Source: CAYMAI01 sp964388445 (GTDB lineage Bacteria; 4484-113; JAGGVC01). Taken from it: a stretch of 64,000 nt of DNA. The notes under the pieces were generated by a model. It was not told the DNA's origin. It worked only from the letters and a program-made list of their open reading frames with translations, and made no database searches. Position 1 is the stretch's first letter, and the number at the start of each line of letters is the position of its first letter. The stretch is from assembly GCA_964388445.1 (NCBI GenBank), contig CAYMAI010000002.1:124001-188000 (forward strand), in the 5' to 3' direction. The position numbers were made by a program, and so were the translations under genes. Below are positions 8,377-17,420 of the stretch, piece after piece.

Positions 8377-10194
8377 ATGCTTAGATCGGCATTTGTCATC
8401 GTTTTCATTTTGATCATTACGTCGTTGCCCGTCCATTCGCAGGTGCAGGACGAATGGAGTCCGTATCTGGACAAACTCGGCGACCTGACTGCGGAAGTAT
8501 CCGGCTCGCTCGCGAGCGTCGAATCGGCCGCATCGGGAGCGGAGCTGGCGATACGCGCAGGCATGCCGCCCGAAGAGTATGCAGGCGAAGTTGAAACGCT
8601 AAAGAAGTTTTTGCTCGTTCTCGACAGGGTCAACGCTTATTTCGCAGAAATCGCGCCGAAGCTTGCCGATTGGCAGGACCGGTTTAACGATTATTCGCCA
8701 GCTAATCAGGCCCGCATAATCGAAGTGCGCGACGCTTACGAAAGGCTTAGCCTCGTTTACGATGCGTACGTGGATACTTGCGTGAGCATCGTGACATACG
8801 CGGACGCCGGCGCCGTTCCGGAATCGCTGAAGTGGCGGTTCAACGTAACCGGCGACCTGTACCTTGCGGAAGGACGCGCATACGGCACTTCGCAGCATAA
8901 CTACGATATGAACGTCGGACTCAAGTGGGAAAGGACGGACGGGCTGATTTTGGAATACATGGGCCGGGTGGAAAACGACCACAGGTACAACAATACCGGC
9001 AGCGTGACGAATTCGTTCCGCCAAAAATTCAACGTGCCGAGAGGTGACGTCACTTTACGGCAGAAATTCCGCCAAACCGACGGCCTCGACAATCCGGCGC
9101 TTTCGCATGACGAATGGTCGTTCGATGCGGATTACAACCAGGATTACGGCGACGCCGGAAGCTATTTCAGATTTCGCGGCACTCTACTCGAACGGGACTA
9201 CGACAATAATGCGGCGAGAACCTACGACTTCAACCGGATTTTCGGATTCGTGCATCACGAGGTTTCGCCCGCGCATACCGCCGAAGCGGAGTACACAAGG
9301 TACGAGTACAACTATAGCGCCGGTTCGTTTTTATCCCAGACGACGCGCAATTACCGACTGGGATGGGAGTCGCTTACGCCGCAGGGCGTAGTGCTTAGCG
9401 CGAATTACTACAATACCGACAAAAATTTTCCGAACGTGCCAAGCTTCGGTTTTTCAGAAGACGCGTGGCAGCTGGGCGCGAGGTGGGATTATTCGCGGCA
9501 ATTCGGCGCTGATTTCCGCTATCGAACCACCGATAACAACAAATCGAGCGCGGTGCCCATTTATCAGGGGCCGTCGGTCGCGGACGACTATAACGAACGC
9601 AGAATCGAAGCGCGATTTTATGCGAATCCGAACGAAGAGCTTTCGCTGAATCTTCGAGGAATGGTTAGGGACAGAAACTACGATTCAACGAATCCCTATC
9701 AACTCGACGAAAAAATGTTGGAGCTTCTGGCCACTTATTATCCGGCGCGCCATGTGCGCGTTTATGCCGACGGAAGGCTCAGAAACTTCGATTACGTAGA
9801 GCCCCGGCTATCGTTCGACAGGCAGGAATTTCGTGCGGGATTCACATATTCGTTCAGGAATATGTCAAGCGTCGGGGCTGAATTCAAAATCAGCGACCAG
9901 CTTTTCGACGTTGACGACGGGCGCGACTTTACGATTAAAGAATTTCAGGCGACCTACAACAAATATTGGCGATACTTGAGGCTTAGGGTACTGGCCGGAG
10001 TGAGCGACTTGTCGCAAGAAGCGTCCGCCTCGCCGAATATTCACACGACCGACAGATTTTCCGCGGAACTAAGCTGGTATCCGAACGAAATCGTAAGATT
10101 CGCACTCGGTACGGATTACCTCGGAAGACATTACGCGAACCAGGCGGACATCACCGACTGGATGCTATACGCCCGCATGGGCTTCAGCTTTTAG
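8377..10194 (+). CDS. Predicted outer-membrane beta-barrel protein
   Basis: A 605-residue exported protein I do not recognise by family. It starts at the ATG at 8377 with a strong GGAGG site (the TTG just before is less likely). Signal peptide: a short basic start, hydrophobic core VIVFILIITSLPV, cut near HSQ. Residues of about 25-150 are helical and charged (EVSGSLASVESAASGAEL..., ANQARIIEVRDAYERLS), perhaps a periplasmic coiled region. The rest is a long series of amphipathic strands rich in Tyr, Arg and Asp (YLAEGRAYGTSQHNYDMN, SYFRFRGTLLERDYDN, HVRVYADGRLRNFDY), ending in an aromatic residue pattern (MLYARMGFSF) typical of barrel proteins inserted by the Bam machinery. The stop lies 9 nt before the FecR-like gene, so the two are co-expressed. 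Confidence 0.75.
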   Translation: MLRSAFVIVFILIITSLPVHSQVQDEWSPYLDKLGDLTAEVSGSLASVESAASGAELAIRAGMPPEEYAGEVETLKKFLLVLDRVNAYFAEIAPKLADWQDRFNDYSPANQARIIEVRDAYERLSLVYDAYVDTCVSIVTYADAGAVPESLKWRFNVTGDLYLAEGRAYGTSQHNYDMNVGLKWERTDGLILEYMGRVENDHRYNNTGSVTNSFRQKFNVPRGDVTLRQKFRQTDGLDNPALSHDEWSFDADYNQDYGDAGSYFRFRGTLLERDYDNNAARTYDFNRIFGFVHHEVSPAHTAEAEYTRYEYNYSAGSFLSQTTRNYRLGWESLTPQGVVLSANYYNTDKNFPNVPSFGFSEDAWQLGARWDYSRQFGADFRYRTTDNNKSSAVPIYQGPSVADDYNERRIEARFYANPNEELSLNLRGMVRDRNYDSTNPYQLDEKMLELLATYYPARHVRVYADGRLRNFDYVEPRLSFDRQEFRAGFTYSFRNMSSVGAEFKISDQLFDVDDGRDFTIKEFQATYNKYWRYLRLRVLAGVSDLSQEASASPNIHTTDRFSAELSWYPNEIVRFALGTDYLGRHYANQADITDWMLYARMGFSF

Positions 10195-10203
10195 GAGACT
10201 CAA

Positions 10204-12123
10204 ATGAAGCGCATTTACGCAAAGCTCGTTTATACGGTTTTCGCCGCATGTTTGGCTGCGGGATTGATTTCAGCAACCGCTTTCGCTCAGGGCGATTTGA
10301 AAGTAACGGTGGTTCGGCAGGCGGGAAAAGTGGAAGCCAAGTTTTCCGGCAACAAGGATTGGACGGCTTCGAAACCCGACATGGTGCTGACGCCCGGAGA
10401 TTTGATGCGCACGCTGAAGGGCGGAAAAGTTCAGCTGCTCTTCCCCGGCAAAACCGTCATTCTAATCAAGGAAAACTCGCTTCTCGACATCAAGGCGCTT
10501 GCGCCGGACGGCGGGGGCAAGGTTAAGGCCATCGCGGGCGATTTTCTATTCAACCTGGAACGCGCGCTCAGCCCCGGCTCTACGTTCGAAGTGGAATCGC
10601 CCGGCGCGCTCGCCGTTGTGCGCGGCACCATTTGGGCGCAATTCATCGGCGTGGACGGCTCGCTTTATCTAATAGCGTTCGATAACGACGTGGAAGTTAC
10701 TTCCGGCGGAAAAACGATAATCGTGCCGGCGGGATTCGAAACGTTCGTTGCGCCAGGCGCGGCGCCGTCCGACCCAACGCCGGCTTCGATGACCCTCGAC
10801 GAGGTTGAACGCAGTTTCGCGATTTCGGATGACGGTACGCTTACCGAAAGCGAACTCGAACTTATCGCACTGCAAATAGACCTTCAGAGGCTCGACCACG
10901 AAACCAGAATTTCGCATCGCGAATTCATGGACTACTTTACAAACGAAAACACGACCGGAATGTTGCTGGTGTATAGAAACGTTCCGGAATACCGCGACCG
11001 GCTCGGCAGAATCGACCCCAGGCTGACCGATATGATGGCGCCCGGCGGCATCCCGCTTCCGGACGTTGTGCAAGACGCTCCTCTTTCATACAACAAGGTT
11101 GTCGAAGCGATTCAAGCGATTAAAGACCGGCTGGACGAAATGGAAGAGCTTATTTCCCGTTACTATCTCGATCCTTCCGAAGAATTCGAGAGAATTCATG
11201 GGCTGATTCCGGACGGCGACCCAAGCCTTGGAGTGCGCGAAGGCAACTTCGACAGCGACGGGGACGGACTGTCGGATTTCATCGAGCTTGAAATCGGGCT
11301 CGATCCGATGATCAATAATTTCGACGAGGGCTTCATCAGGCTCGTTCGTCCGCATAACACGCAGGTATTCACGTGGCCGTCGGACAGCGCGATTGATTTC
11401 GAATACGAGCAATTGGACAGCAGAATCGTTTCGGACTACCGGCTATGGATTGAAGCCGGCGGCATCGTATATTCGCTGCCCGCGCCGAGCGAGCTAACGA
11501 CGATTACGGTCGATTCTTTGCTCGATCAGCGCGGAGGAAACTTCGGCTCGCTCTTCCAAGACTCTGCATTCGCCGAATTCACTTGGTACGTGACGGCGAG
11601 AGTGGACAGCGCTTTCTTGTCCGAGGGCGACAGGCACACTTCCCAGATGTTCAGCCAGCTTATATCGAGTCAAAAGCGCGTTTTCGAGCTTAGATTCGCC
11701 GAAGGCGGCACTGCGTTTTGCAGGGTTGAGCCGCAAGCGATGTTGGTGCGTCCGGACGATACGCTTAGAGTCAACATTTTCGTCGATACCGCATCGCACA
11801 TACAAGACGTAAAAATCAGGCTGAGATACGACCCGAGCGTACTCGACTACTTTACCGGCACGACCGGAATGTACTGGACGAATTCGACGCTGTTTTTCGG
11901 CGATTCCACGCCTGGCGAAGTGACAATCAGCGGGCGCGTAAATCGAGACACCGGATTCGTGACCGGGCAAGGCGTACTGGCGCAGCTCGAATTCAACGTT
12001 ACCGGGCGTTCAGGTTCGATTTCGCCGCTCGATTTAATCGAGACCATGTTCATCGGGCCGGGGCAAATCGAGCTGTCCGTGCTTCGCGAGAACGCGTTTA
12101 TCGAAGTTGAAAGCGCACTTTAG
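10204..12123 (+). CDS. FecR-domain protein with thrombospondin-3-like repeat and C-terminal cohesin-like domain
   Basis: A 639-residue exported protein. Signal peptide of about 29 residues ends ATAFAQG. Residues of about 55-160 are a FecR domain (PGDLMRTLKGGKVQLLF, FEVESPGALAVVRGTIWAQF). A helical middle part is followed by a calcium-binding thrombospondin type 3-like stretch (FDSDGDGLSDFIELEIGLDP), then an Ig-like segment. The last 125 residues resemble a type I cohesin (VRPDDTLRVNIFVDTA, IRLRYDPSVLDYF, GVLAQLEFNV). It starts 9 nt after the barrel gene with GGAG, and precedes a CHASE2 cyclase. FecR-CHASE2 neighbours are common in other bacteria and suggest envelope sensing; the cohesin-like end is unusual there. 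Role inferred, not shown. Confidence 0.82.
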   Translation: MKRIYAKLVYTVFAACLAAGLISATAFAQGDLKVTVVRQAGKVEAKFSGNKDWTASKPDMVLTPGDLMRTLKGGKVQLLFPGKTVILIKENSLLDIKALAPDGGGKVKAIAGDFLFNLERALSPGSTFEVESPGALAVVRGTIWAQFIGVDGSLYLIAFDNDVEVTSGGKTIIVPAGFETFVAPGAAPSDPTPASMTLDEVERSFAISDDGTLTESELELIALQIDLQRLDHETRISHREFMDYFTNENTTGMLLVYRNVPEYRDRLGRIDPRLTDMMAPGGIPLPDVVQDAPLSYNKVVEAIQAIKDRLDEMEELISRYYLDPSEEFERIHGLIPDGDPSLGVREGNFDSDGDGLSDFIELEIGLDPMINNFDEGFIRLVRPHNTQVFTWPSDSAIDFEYEQLDSRIVSDYRLWIEAGGIVYSLPAPSELTTITVDSLLDQRGGNFGSLFQDSAFAEFTWYVTARVDSAFLSEGDRHTSQMFSQLISSQKRVFELRFAEGGTAFCRVEPQAMLVRPDDTLRVNIFVDTASHIQDVKIRLRYDPSVLDYFTGTTGMYWTNSTLFFGDSTPGEVTISGRVNRDTGFVTGQGVLAQLEFNVTGRSGSISPLDLIETMFIGPGQIELSVLRENAFIEVESAL

Positions 12124-12162
12124 CGGCGAAGCGAAATTCGAAAACTCGGGGCGTAATGCCGG

Positions 12163-14178
12163 ATGAAAACGCGAGAATTAGCCGGAAGGGTTTTTCACCG
12201 GCGGCGCATCGCTGTTGCCGGCTGGTCGCTACTCGGCCTTGCGCTGACACTGATTCTCGGCGGCCTTTTCGGTTATCACGACACCATCGAAATTCCGCTC
12301 ATCAAAATGAGGTTCGCGATTCGCGGCGAACTCGACCCCGACCAGCGAATCGCCATCGTGGCAATCGACGATAATACGCTCAGCGAACTTCAGTCGTTCG
12401 AAATCCCCTACCCTCTTCCGCGCAAGCTGCAGGGAGAGCTTTTGAAACGGCTGGCGGACGCGGGGGCGAAGGCGGTTTGTTTCGACCTGCTGTTCGATAT
12501 GCACAGCCTTTACGGGCCTGAAGACGATGCGGCTTTCAAAGACGCAATTTTATACGCAAAGCAAAAAGGCACGAAGGTTGTTTTAAGCGCCGCCTTGCCC
12601 GAATTGACCGCGGCGGGCTACGGCCAAGTTACTTATCTCGAACCCGTGCCGGTGCTTATGGAAGCCGAGCCTTATTTGGGACTTGCGAACACCGCCGTCG
12701 TGGAAGGGCGCGGCAAAGGCTCGTACCGCGACCGCGAAAAAGCCATATTCGTTTTTCACGGCGAAACGCTCTATTCGCAAGCAACCCGGATGTTCAAGAT
12801 TTTCCTCGAAGACGAAGGGCTCGAATTCGACCCGGCGAAACATGGAATCGACAAAGGCGGATTCATGTATGTCAATTACATGAATGGCGGAAGAAAACAT
12901 ATCAGAACCGTTCAGTTTTTGCAGCTATTCCCCGAAGCAATCGAGGGCGTGAATCCTCTAACCGGGGAATCGAAAGAAGACGCGGACGAATGGGAAAGCG
13001 GCGAAACGGCGAAAATGCTCGGCCTTGACGTCGGCGGCGAATGGGACGATGAAGAAACCGGCGAATCGGCGGAAGCGGAAGGCAATGAGAGCGAAATCGC
13101 CGGATTCAAAGACAAATACGTTTTCGTCGGTTCATTTTCCGAAGCGGACAACGACTACTTTTCCACTCCGTTTTCGGACAAAATGTTCGGCGTCGAAACT
13201 AACGCGAGCGCCTTTCAGACCTATTTGTCGGGAAAACACATCAAGCCGTCACCGCTTTGGCTCACGGTTTTCGTACTGCTATTCGTTTCGATTCTCGCCG
13301 GACATATAGCTTTTTATCTTGAAAGCACTAAAAGCCCATGGACGGGCATGCTCACTCTGATACTTATCGCATTGCTGATTGCGGGCGTTTTCGTTTGGTG
13401 GCTTGTGTTAATCAACGCAACTTATACGCTGTTGAGTTACGCGCTCTCCTTCGGCATTTCCATTTCGGTAAAGCTATATAACGAGGAAAAGGAAAAGGCG
13501 AAAATCCGCAGAACTTTCAGCCGGTATATGAGCGAGGCCGTCGTCAATGAGATAATCGGCAACCCCGACCTGGCGAATATCGGCGGCGAAGACCGTCAGG
13601 TCGTCGTGCTTTTCAGCGACATAAGGAACTTTTCGACGATAAGCGAGGAGATGCACCCGAGGGACATTGTTAATTTCCTTAACACGTATTTCGAATCCAC
13701 TTCCAACATAATCGACCAGCACAAAGGATATATCGACAAGTTTATGGGTGACGGAATCATGGCTGTTTTCGGCGCGCCGGTGCCGATGGAAAATCCCGCG
13801 CTGGAAGGCGTAAAGTGCGGGCTGAACATGCTAAAGAACCTTCGGGAAGTCGTCCATCCGCAGATGAAAGCGCTCGGCGTGCCCGAATTTAAAATCGGCG
13901 TCGGCGTTCATTTCGGCCACGTCATTATGGGTAACATCGGAAGTAAACGCCGGACCGATTACAGCATTATCGGCGATGCGGTCAATCTTGCCGCCAGACT
14001 CGAAGCGACGACCAAGGACTACAAGAAAGCGCTAATTGTCAGCCACGAAGTGTATGAAATTGTGAAAAACGAACTTCCTTGCCACTATTTGGACACCGTC
14101 AAGGTGAAGGGACGCGCGAGGGACGAAAAAATTTATTGGGTGGAGCATCCCGACGTTCCCGGATTGACCGATTTATAG
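12163..14178 (+). CDS. CHASE2-domain adenylate cyclase (class III)
   Basis: A 671-residue membrane receptor that probably makes cAMP on sensing an extracytoplasmic signal. After one N-terminal membrane segment (about residues 20-42) comes a CHASE2 sensor (RIAIVAIDDNTL, GAKAVCFDLLF) of about 310 residues, containing an acidic Glu-rich insert around 265-310. Two or three membrane segments follow (about 365-435). The class III catalytic domain spans about 480-645: metal-binding Asp486 in FSDIRNF and Asp530 in FMGDG, Lys526 (adenine-type), and transition-state Asn608 and Arg612 in VNLAARLE. All catalytic residues are present, so an active cyclase is expected. It follows the FecR-cohesin gene by 39 nt without a strong ribosome site. 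Confidence 0.92.
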   Translation: MKTRELAGRVFHRRRIAVAGWSLLGLALTLILGGLFGYHDTIEIPLIKMRFAIRGELDPDQRIAIVAIDDNTLSELQSFEIPYPLPRKLQGELLKRLADAGAKAVCFDLLFDMHSLYGPEDDAAFKDAILYAKQKGTKVVLSAALPELTAAGYGQVTYLEPVPVLMEAEPYLGLANTAVVEGRGKGSYRDREKAIFVFHGETLYSQATRMFKIFLEDEGLEFDPAKHGIDKGGFMYVNYMNGGRKHIRTVQFLQLFPEAIEGVNPLTGESKEDADEWESGETAKMLGLDVGGEWDDEETGESAEAEGNESEIAGFKDKYVFVGSFSEADNDYFSTPFSDKMFGVETNASAFQTYLSGKHIKPSPLWLTVFVLLFVSILAGHIAFYLESTKSPWTGMLTLILIALLIAGVFVWWLVLINATYTLLSYALSFGISISVKLYNEEKEKAKIRRTFSRYMSEAVVNEIIGNPDLANIGGEDRQVVVLFSDIRNFSTISEEMHPRDIVNFLNTYFESTSNIIDQHKGYIDKFMGDGIMAVFGAPVPMENPALEGVKCGLNMLKNLREVVHPQMKALGVPEFKIGVGVHFGHVIMGNIGSKRRTDYSIIGDAVNLAARLEATTKDYKKALIVSHEVYEIVKNELPCHYLDTVKVKGRARDEKIYWVEHPDVPGLTDL

Positions 14179-14238
14179 CGGCCGCATAGCTTTGCCCTGC
14201 GGCTTTGATAGAATTCCGTTTGTCCTCGGAGGTAAATC

Positions 14239-16062
14239 ATGCGCGGCCGGAAGATTTTTCTTTCCGCAATCGGCATCGTATTAAGCGCCGTACTATTGGT
14301 CGAAATCGCAGCCGTACTCGTGCTGACCGATTCAATCAAGCTCGGCGTCGAACCGGAAGCCTTTTTTGCCGATTTCAAAACCGGAGTTGCGAAAAGATTT
14401 TCGCCCGGACTGCGCGCCGATTTGCTGTCGTCGGAGCTTAAAACGCAGGCGTCCGAGTTGTTTGAAAAAAGGGACTATGAAAACGCAAGAAAGCTGGCGG
14501 AAAAAGCTGTGGAACTTGAGCCGGATAGCGGCGACCTACAGGCGCTTTTGGCAAATTGCATTTCAAGAACCGAATCGCCGCTAAAGGCAATCGAATATAT
14601 CGAATCTCTGGGCGATGCGCTGAAAAAACACATCGAAGTGAGGCGGGCTCTCGGCTCGGCGTACGCTCAATCGGGAGACAGAAAAGCGGCGCTTGATATT
14701 TATTCTTCGCTCGCGGACGAATTTTCCTCGGACCCTATCTCTCAAGCCGACGCCGGTTGGGCGTATCTGGAATTCGCCGGCGACGCCGGTAAGGCGAGGT
14801 CGCATTTCGACGCTGCACGCGCCATCGACAAAAATCTCGCAAGCGCGCTAATCGGCCTTTTGGCGATTACCGAAAACAGGCAGGAAAAAAAGGAACTTCT
14901 TAATTCGCTCATCGCGATTGAACCGGAAAATTCATCGTATCCGGGACAGCTCGGATGGATGGAATACGAAGACGGCGAGTTCGACAGGGCGAGAATGTAC
15001 AGCAGAATGGCGGTACAGGCGGATTCGACGGCACATTATGCATATTTCAACATGGCTCTCGCCGAAATGCGGCTGGGGCGGCTGGCAGATTCGTGGCGCT
15101 CTTATATCGGCGCATCGGCGTCGTGCGTGGAAAAAGGCGAATCCTATCCATTCGCCGGTGCGCTGGAAGACTTGAAGGCGGTTCCGGCGGGAATTCATCA
15201 AGATTTCGCTGGAAAGGTGACGGCGCTCCTGGAAAAAATAAGCGAAATGGCTTCATCAGGCGCGGCAGGTTACATAGACGAAGAGATTTTCGGCAAGGAA
15301 GCATTCGATTTTTCAGGCGTGGATTTATTGACGGGCAAGCAGTATTCGCTTTTGGATTTTCGCGGCAAACTTGTGTTTCTGGATTTCTGGGCGAGCTGGT
15401 GCGGACCGTGCATAGAAGAACTTCCGAACGTGGTCAATCTGCAAAAGGAACTCGGCGGGGATAAATTTCAGGTGGTCAGCATCAGCCTGGACGAAGAGAA
15501 TGCCGAGCAAGAACTAAACAAAATCGCAGGCGATTTCGGAATCACATATCCCGTGCTTTATTCCGGGATGGGTTGGAAAGAACCCGCAGCGGAAAAATTC
15601 GGCGTGCAATACATCCCGAACACGTGGGTCATTTCGCCGGACGGCAGGATAATGTTTCACGACCTGCGGGGCGCGGATCCGCTTAAATATTGCCGGGCTT
15701 TTCTCGATTCGCCCGTAGAAGCGATTGAGATGCCGGGAATCGAAGCCGAAATCGACGGCGGCGGGCTGGTCGTAAAAGGAAAGGCGGGGAAAGCGGCGAA
15801 AGGCGGCGTTAAGGCGACGATTGTGTATGGATTGGAACTGGAATCCGGCGATGGATCGCTTATGGAAACGGTTGAAATACAAATCGACCAAAATGGCGAA
15901 TTCGAAAAGAGAATTCCGCTGAAGCGTCCCGAAGGCACTTTGAACATCGCAATCTGGGCCGTCGAAGCGCCTGTTGCCGGGCTGCCGGACGTGGCGCGAA
16001 TTCGCGGGATCGTAAACTTGCGCGAAATCGGCGAATCCGCCGGCCGCGGGGGCGGAATTTGA
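14239..16062 (+). CDS. TPR protein with TlpA-type thioredoxin domain
   Basis: A 607-residue protein anchored by an N-terminal membrane segment (about residues 5-30). Residues of about 70-330 hold TPR-like helical repeats (YENARKLAEKAVELEPD, AKARSHFDAARAIDKN). Residues of about 355-490 form a TlpA/AhpC-like thiol-disulfide domain with Cys388-Gly-Pro-Cys391 in FWASWCGPC, then FQVVSISLDEE and IPNTWVISPDG. A C-terminal beta domain follows. It probably acts outside the inner membrane in redox maintenance, with the repeats binding a partner. The start has a good GGAGG site. Its stop codon overlaps the start of the next gene. Confidence 0.88.
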   Translation: MRGRKIFLSAIGIVLSAVLLVEIAAVLVLTDSIKLGVEPEAFFADFKTGVAKRFSPGLRADLLSSELKTQASELFEKRDYENARKLAEKAVELEPDSGDLQALLANCISRTESPLKAIEYIESLGDALKKHIEVRRALGSAYAQSGDRKAALDIYSSLADEFSSDPISQADAGWAYLEFAGDAGKARSHFDAARAIDKNLASALIGLLAITENRQEKKELLNSLIAIEPENSSYPGQLGWMEYEDGEFDRARMYSRMAVQADSTAHYAYFNMALAEMRLGRLADSWRSYIGASASCVEKGESYPFAGALEDLKAVPAGIHQDFAGKVTALLEKISEMASSGAAGYIDEEIFGKEAFDFSGVDLLTGKQYSLLDFRGKLVFLDFWASWCGPCIEELPNVVNLQKELGGDKFQVVSISLDEENAEQELNKIAGDFGITYPVLYSGMGWKEPAAEKFGVQYIPNTWVISPDGRIMFHDLRGADPLKYCRAFLDSPVEAIEMPGIEAEIDGGGLVVKGKAGKAAKGGVKATIVYGLELESGDGSLMETVEIQIDQNGEFEKRIPLKRPEGTLNIAIWAVEAPVAGLPDVARIRGIVNLREIGESAGRGGGI

Positions 16063-16886
16063 GCCCGAAAACTTTTCAAAAAAAAACCGCATCGCGGAAG
16101 CTGCCGCCATTTTTCGCGCTTTATATGGTGATGCTTCCGTTCGTAATGTTTTTGTTCGAGTTCAATTCGAGCCTGTACGCGCTTACGAACTATCAGGTTT
16201 ACGCGGCGATATTCATGGCAATCGTATTTGTCGCCGCCGGTGCGACCGGACATCGTGGAATCGCTTTGATTGCGTTCGCGGTCGGCGCATTTTTGACGCT
16301 TCCGAATTTAATTACTTTCGCTTTTTCAGTTTTGCTCGGCCGCTCATCCGTTCTTGATTCCAATTACTTTTATTACGCCGCGCATTTCATATCGATCGCT
16401 GGCGCTTTGATTTACTTTCGCGCATCCGGCGTTTCGCCGAAAGACCTTTTTTTGACCAAGGGTGCATCGAAAGACACTTGGATTTGGGCGGCGGGATTCG
16501 CGGCGGCGTCGGTTCTGGCGATGATCGTATATTTCAAAGCGGCAGGCGCCGAACCTGCGATTGCGATTGGCGACCGGTTGTTCAAGCAAGTCGCTTTCGC
16601 GGCGATCTTCGCCGTCGCAAACGGCGTAATGGAAGAAATGTGGTTTCGCAGCCTAATTTTCGGCGCGCTGGTGCGAGCATTTCCGCCGAGATTTTCAGTT
16701 ATTTATCAGGCCGTATTGTTCGGAATAATCCACTTCGACGGAGTGCCGTCGGGGGGAGTCGGCGTCGCGCTGGGTTTCATTTTCGGCGCGGCGCTGGGGT
16801 ATTTGACGCTCAAAGCGAAAAGCATTTTGCCCGCGTTCGGAGTGCATATCGCCGCCGACTTGGCAATCGGGCTTTATATGACGTAG
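16059..16886 (+). CDS. CPBP-family intramembrane metalloprotease
   Basis: A 275-residue multi-pass membrane protein of the CAAX-protease/bacteriocin-processing (Abi) family. About eight hydrophobic segments are visible. All three active-site motifs are intact: Glu192-Glu193 and Arg197 in MEEMWFR, the His in FGIIHFDG, and the His in HIAADLA near the C-terminus. The TTG start at 16059 overlaps the TGA of the preceding gene (TTGA), with a GGGGCGG ribosome site, so translation is coupled to the TPR-thioredoxin protein. Possible roles include signal-peptide or peptide-pheromone processing in the envelope cluster; the substrate is unknown. Confidence 0.88.
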   Translation: MSPKTFQKKTASRKLPPFFALYMVMLPFVMFLFEFNSSLYALTNYQVYAAIFMAIVFVAAGATGHRGIALIAFAVGAFLTLPNLITFAFSVLLGRSSVLDSNYFYYAAHFISIAGALIYFRASGVSPKDLFLTKGASKDTWIWAAGFAAASVLAMIVYFKAAGAEPAIAIGDRLFKQVAFAAIFAVANGVMEEMWFRSLIFGALVRAFPPRFSVIYQAVLFGIIHFDGVPSGGVGVALGFIFGAALGYLTLKAKSILPAFGVHIAADLAIGLYMT

Positions 16887-16930
16887 AACCGGTAAATCCG
16901 ATTGAGCGTAAATGTCCCTAAGTATGCGTG

Positions 16931-16936
16931 TATAAT
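16931..16936 (+). promoter_or_regulatory. -10 box, leaderless-type
   Basis: A perfect TATAAT lies exactly 7 nt before the ATG at 16944. The transcription start predicted from this box falls on or next to the A of the start codon. There is no Shine-Dalgarno. A TTGAGC at 16902 is too far (23 nt) to be a normal -35. Confidence 0.6.
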
Positions 16937-16943
16937 AGCTGCG

Positions 16944-17420
16944 ATGGGGAATATCGGTGCAAATCTCATTGACGGCGTGAAGGTTAAGAAGCTTAAAGTC
17001 ATCCCCGACGAGCGCGGCAGGGTGATGGAAATACTTCGCTCGGACGACCCCGTTTTCGCCAAGTTCGGCCAAGCCTATTTAACTACGGGATATCCCGGTG
17101 TGGTTAAAGCCTGGCATTATCATAAAAAACAGACCGACCACTTCTGCGTCGTATCCGGCATGATGAAAATCGTGTTGTACGACGGTCGGGAAGATTCGCC
17201 GACCAAGGGGGCGATAAACGAATTCTTCGCCGGTGTGCACAACCCCGTGCTAATCGTGATTCCCCCGCTCGTGTACCACGGTTTCAAAACAGTCAGCGAT
17301 AACGAAGCGCTGCTTATCAATATCCCCACCGAAGTGTACAATTACGATTCTCCGGACGAACACCGGATAAGTCCGCACGGCGGCGAGATACCTTACGATT
17401 GGAACCGGAAGGACGGCTGA
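16944..17420 (+). CDS. dTDP-4-dehydrorhamnose 3,5-epimerase-family (RmlC-like) cupin
   Basis: A 158-residue single-domain cupin. The pattern KVIPDERGRVMEILRSDD, then GVVKAWHYHKKQTDHFCVVSG, IVLYDGRED, VLIVIPPLVYHGF, matches the RmlC superfamily; the His in AWHYH corresponds to the family's catalytic His region. The chain is shorter than classical RmlC (about 180), so it may act on another nucleotide sugar, or be a related sugar-epimerase-like enzyme. The ATG at 16944 is preferred over the upstream in-frame start at 16902 because homology begins here and because the TATAAT box sits 7 nt upstream. Its stop overlaps the next ATG (TGATG), so it is coupled to the HD-GYP gene. Confidence 0.8.
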   Translation: MGNIGANLIDGVKVKKLKVIPDERGRVMEILRSDDPVFAKFGQAYLTTGYPGVVKAWHYHKKQTDHFCVVSGMMKIVLYDGREDSPTKGAINEFFAGVHNPVLIVIPPLVYHGFKTVSDNEALLINIPTEVYNYDSPDEHRISPHGGEIPYDWNRKDG

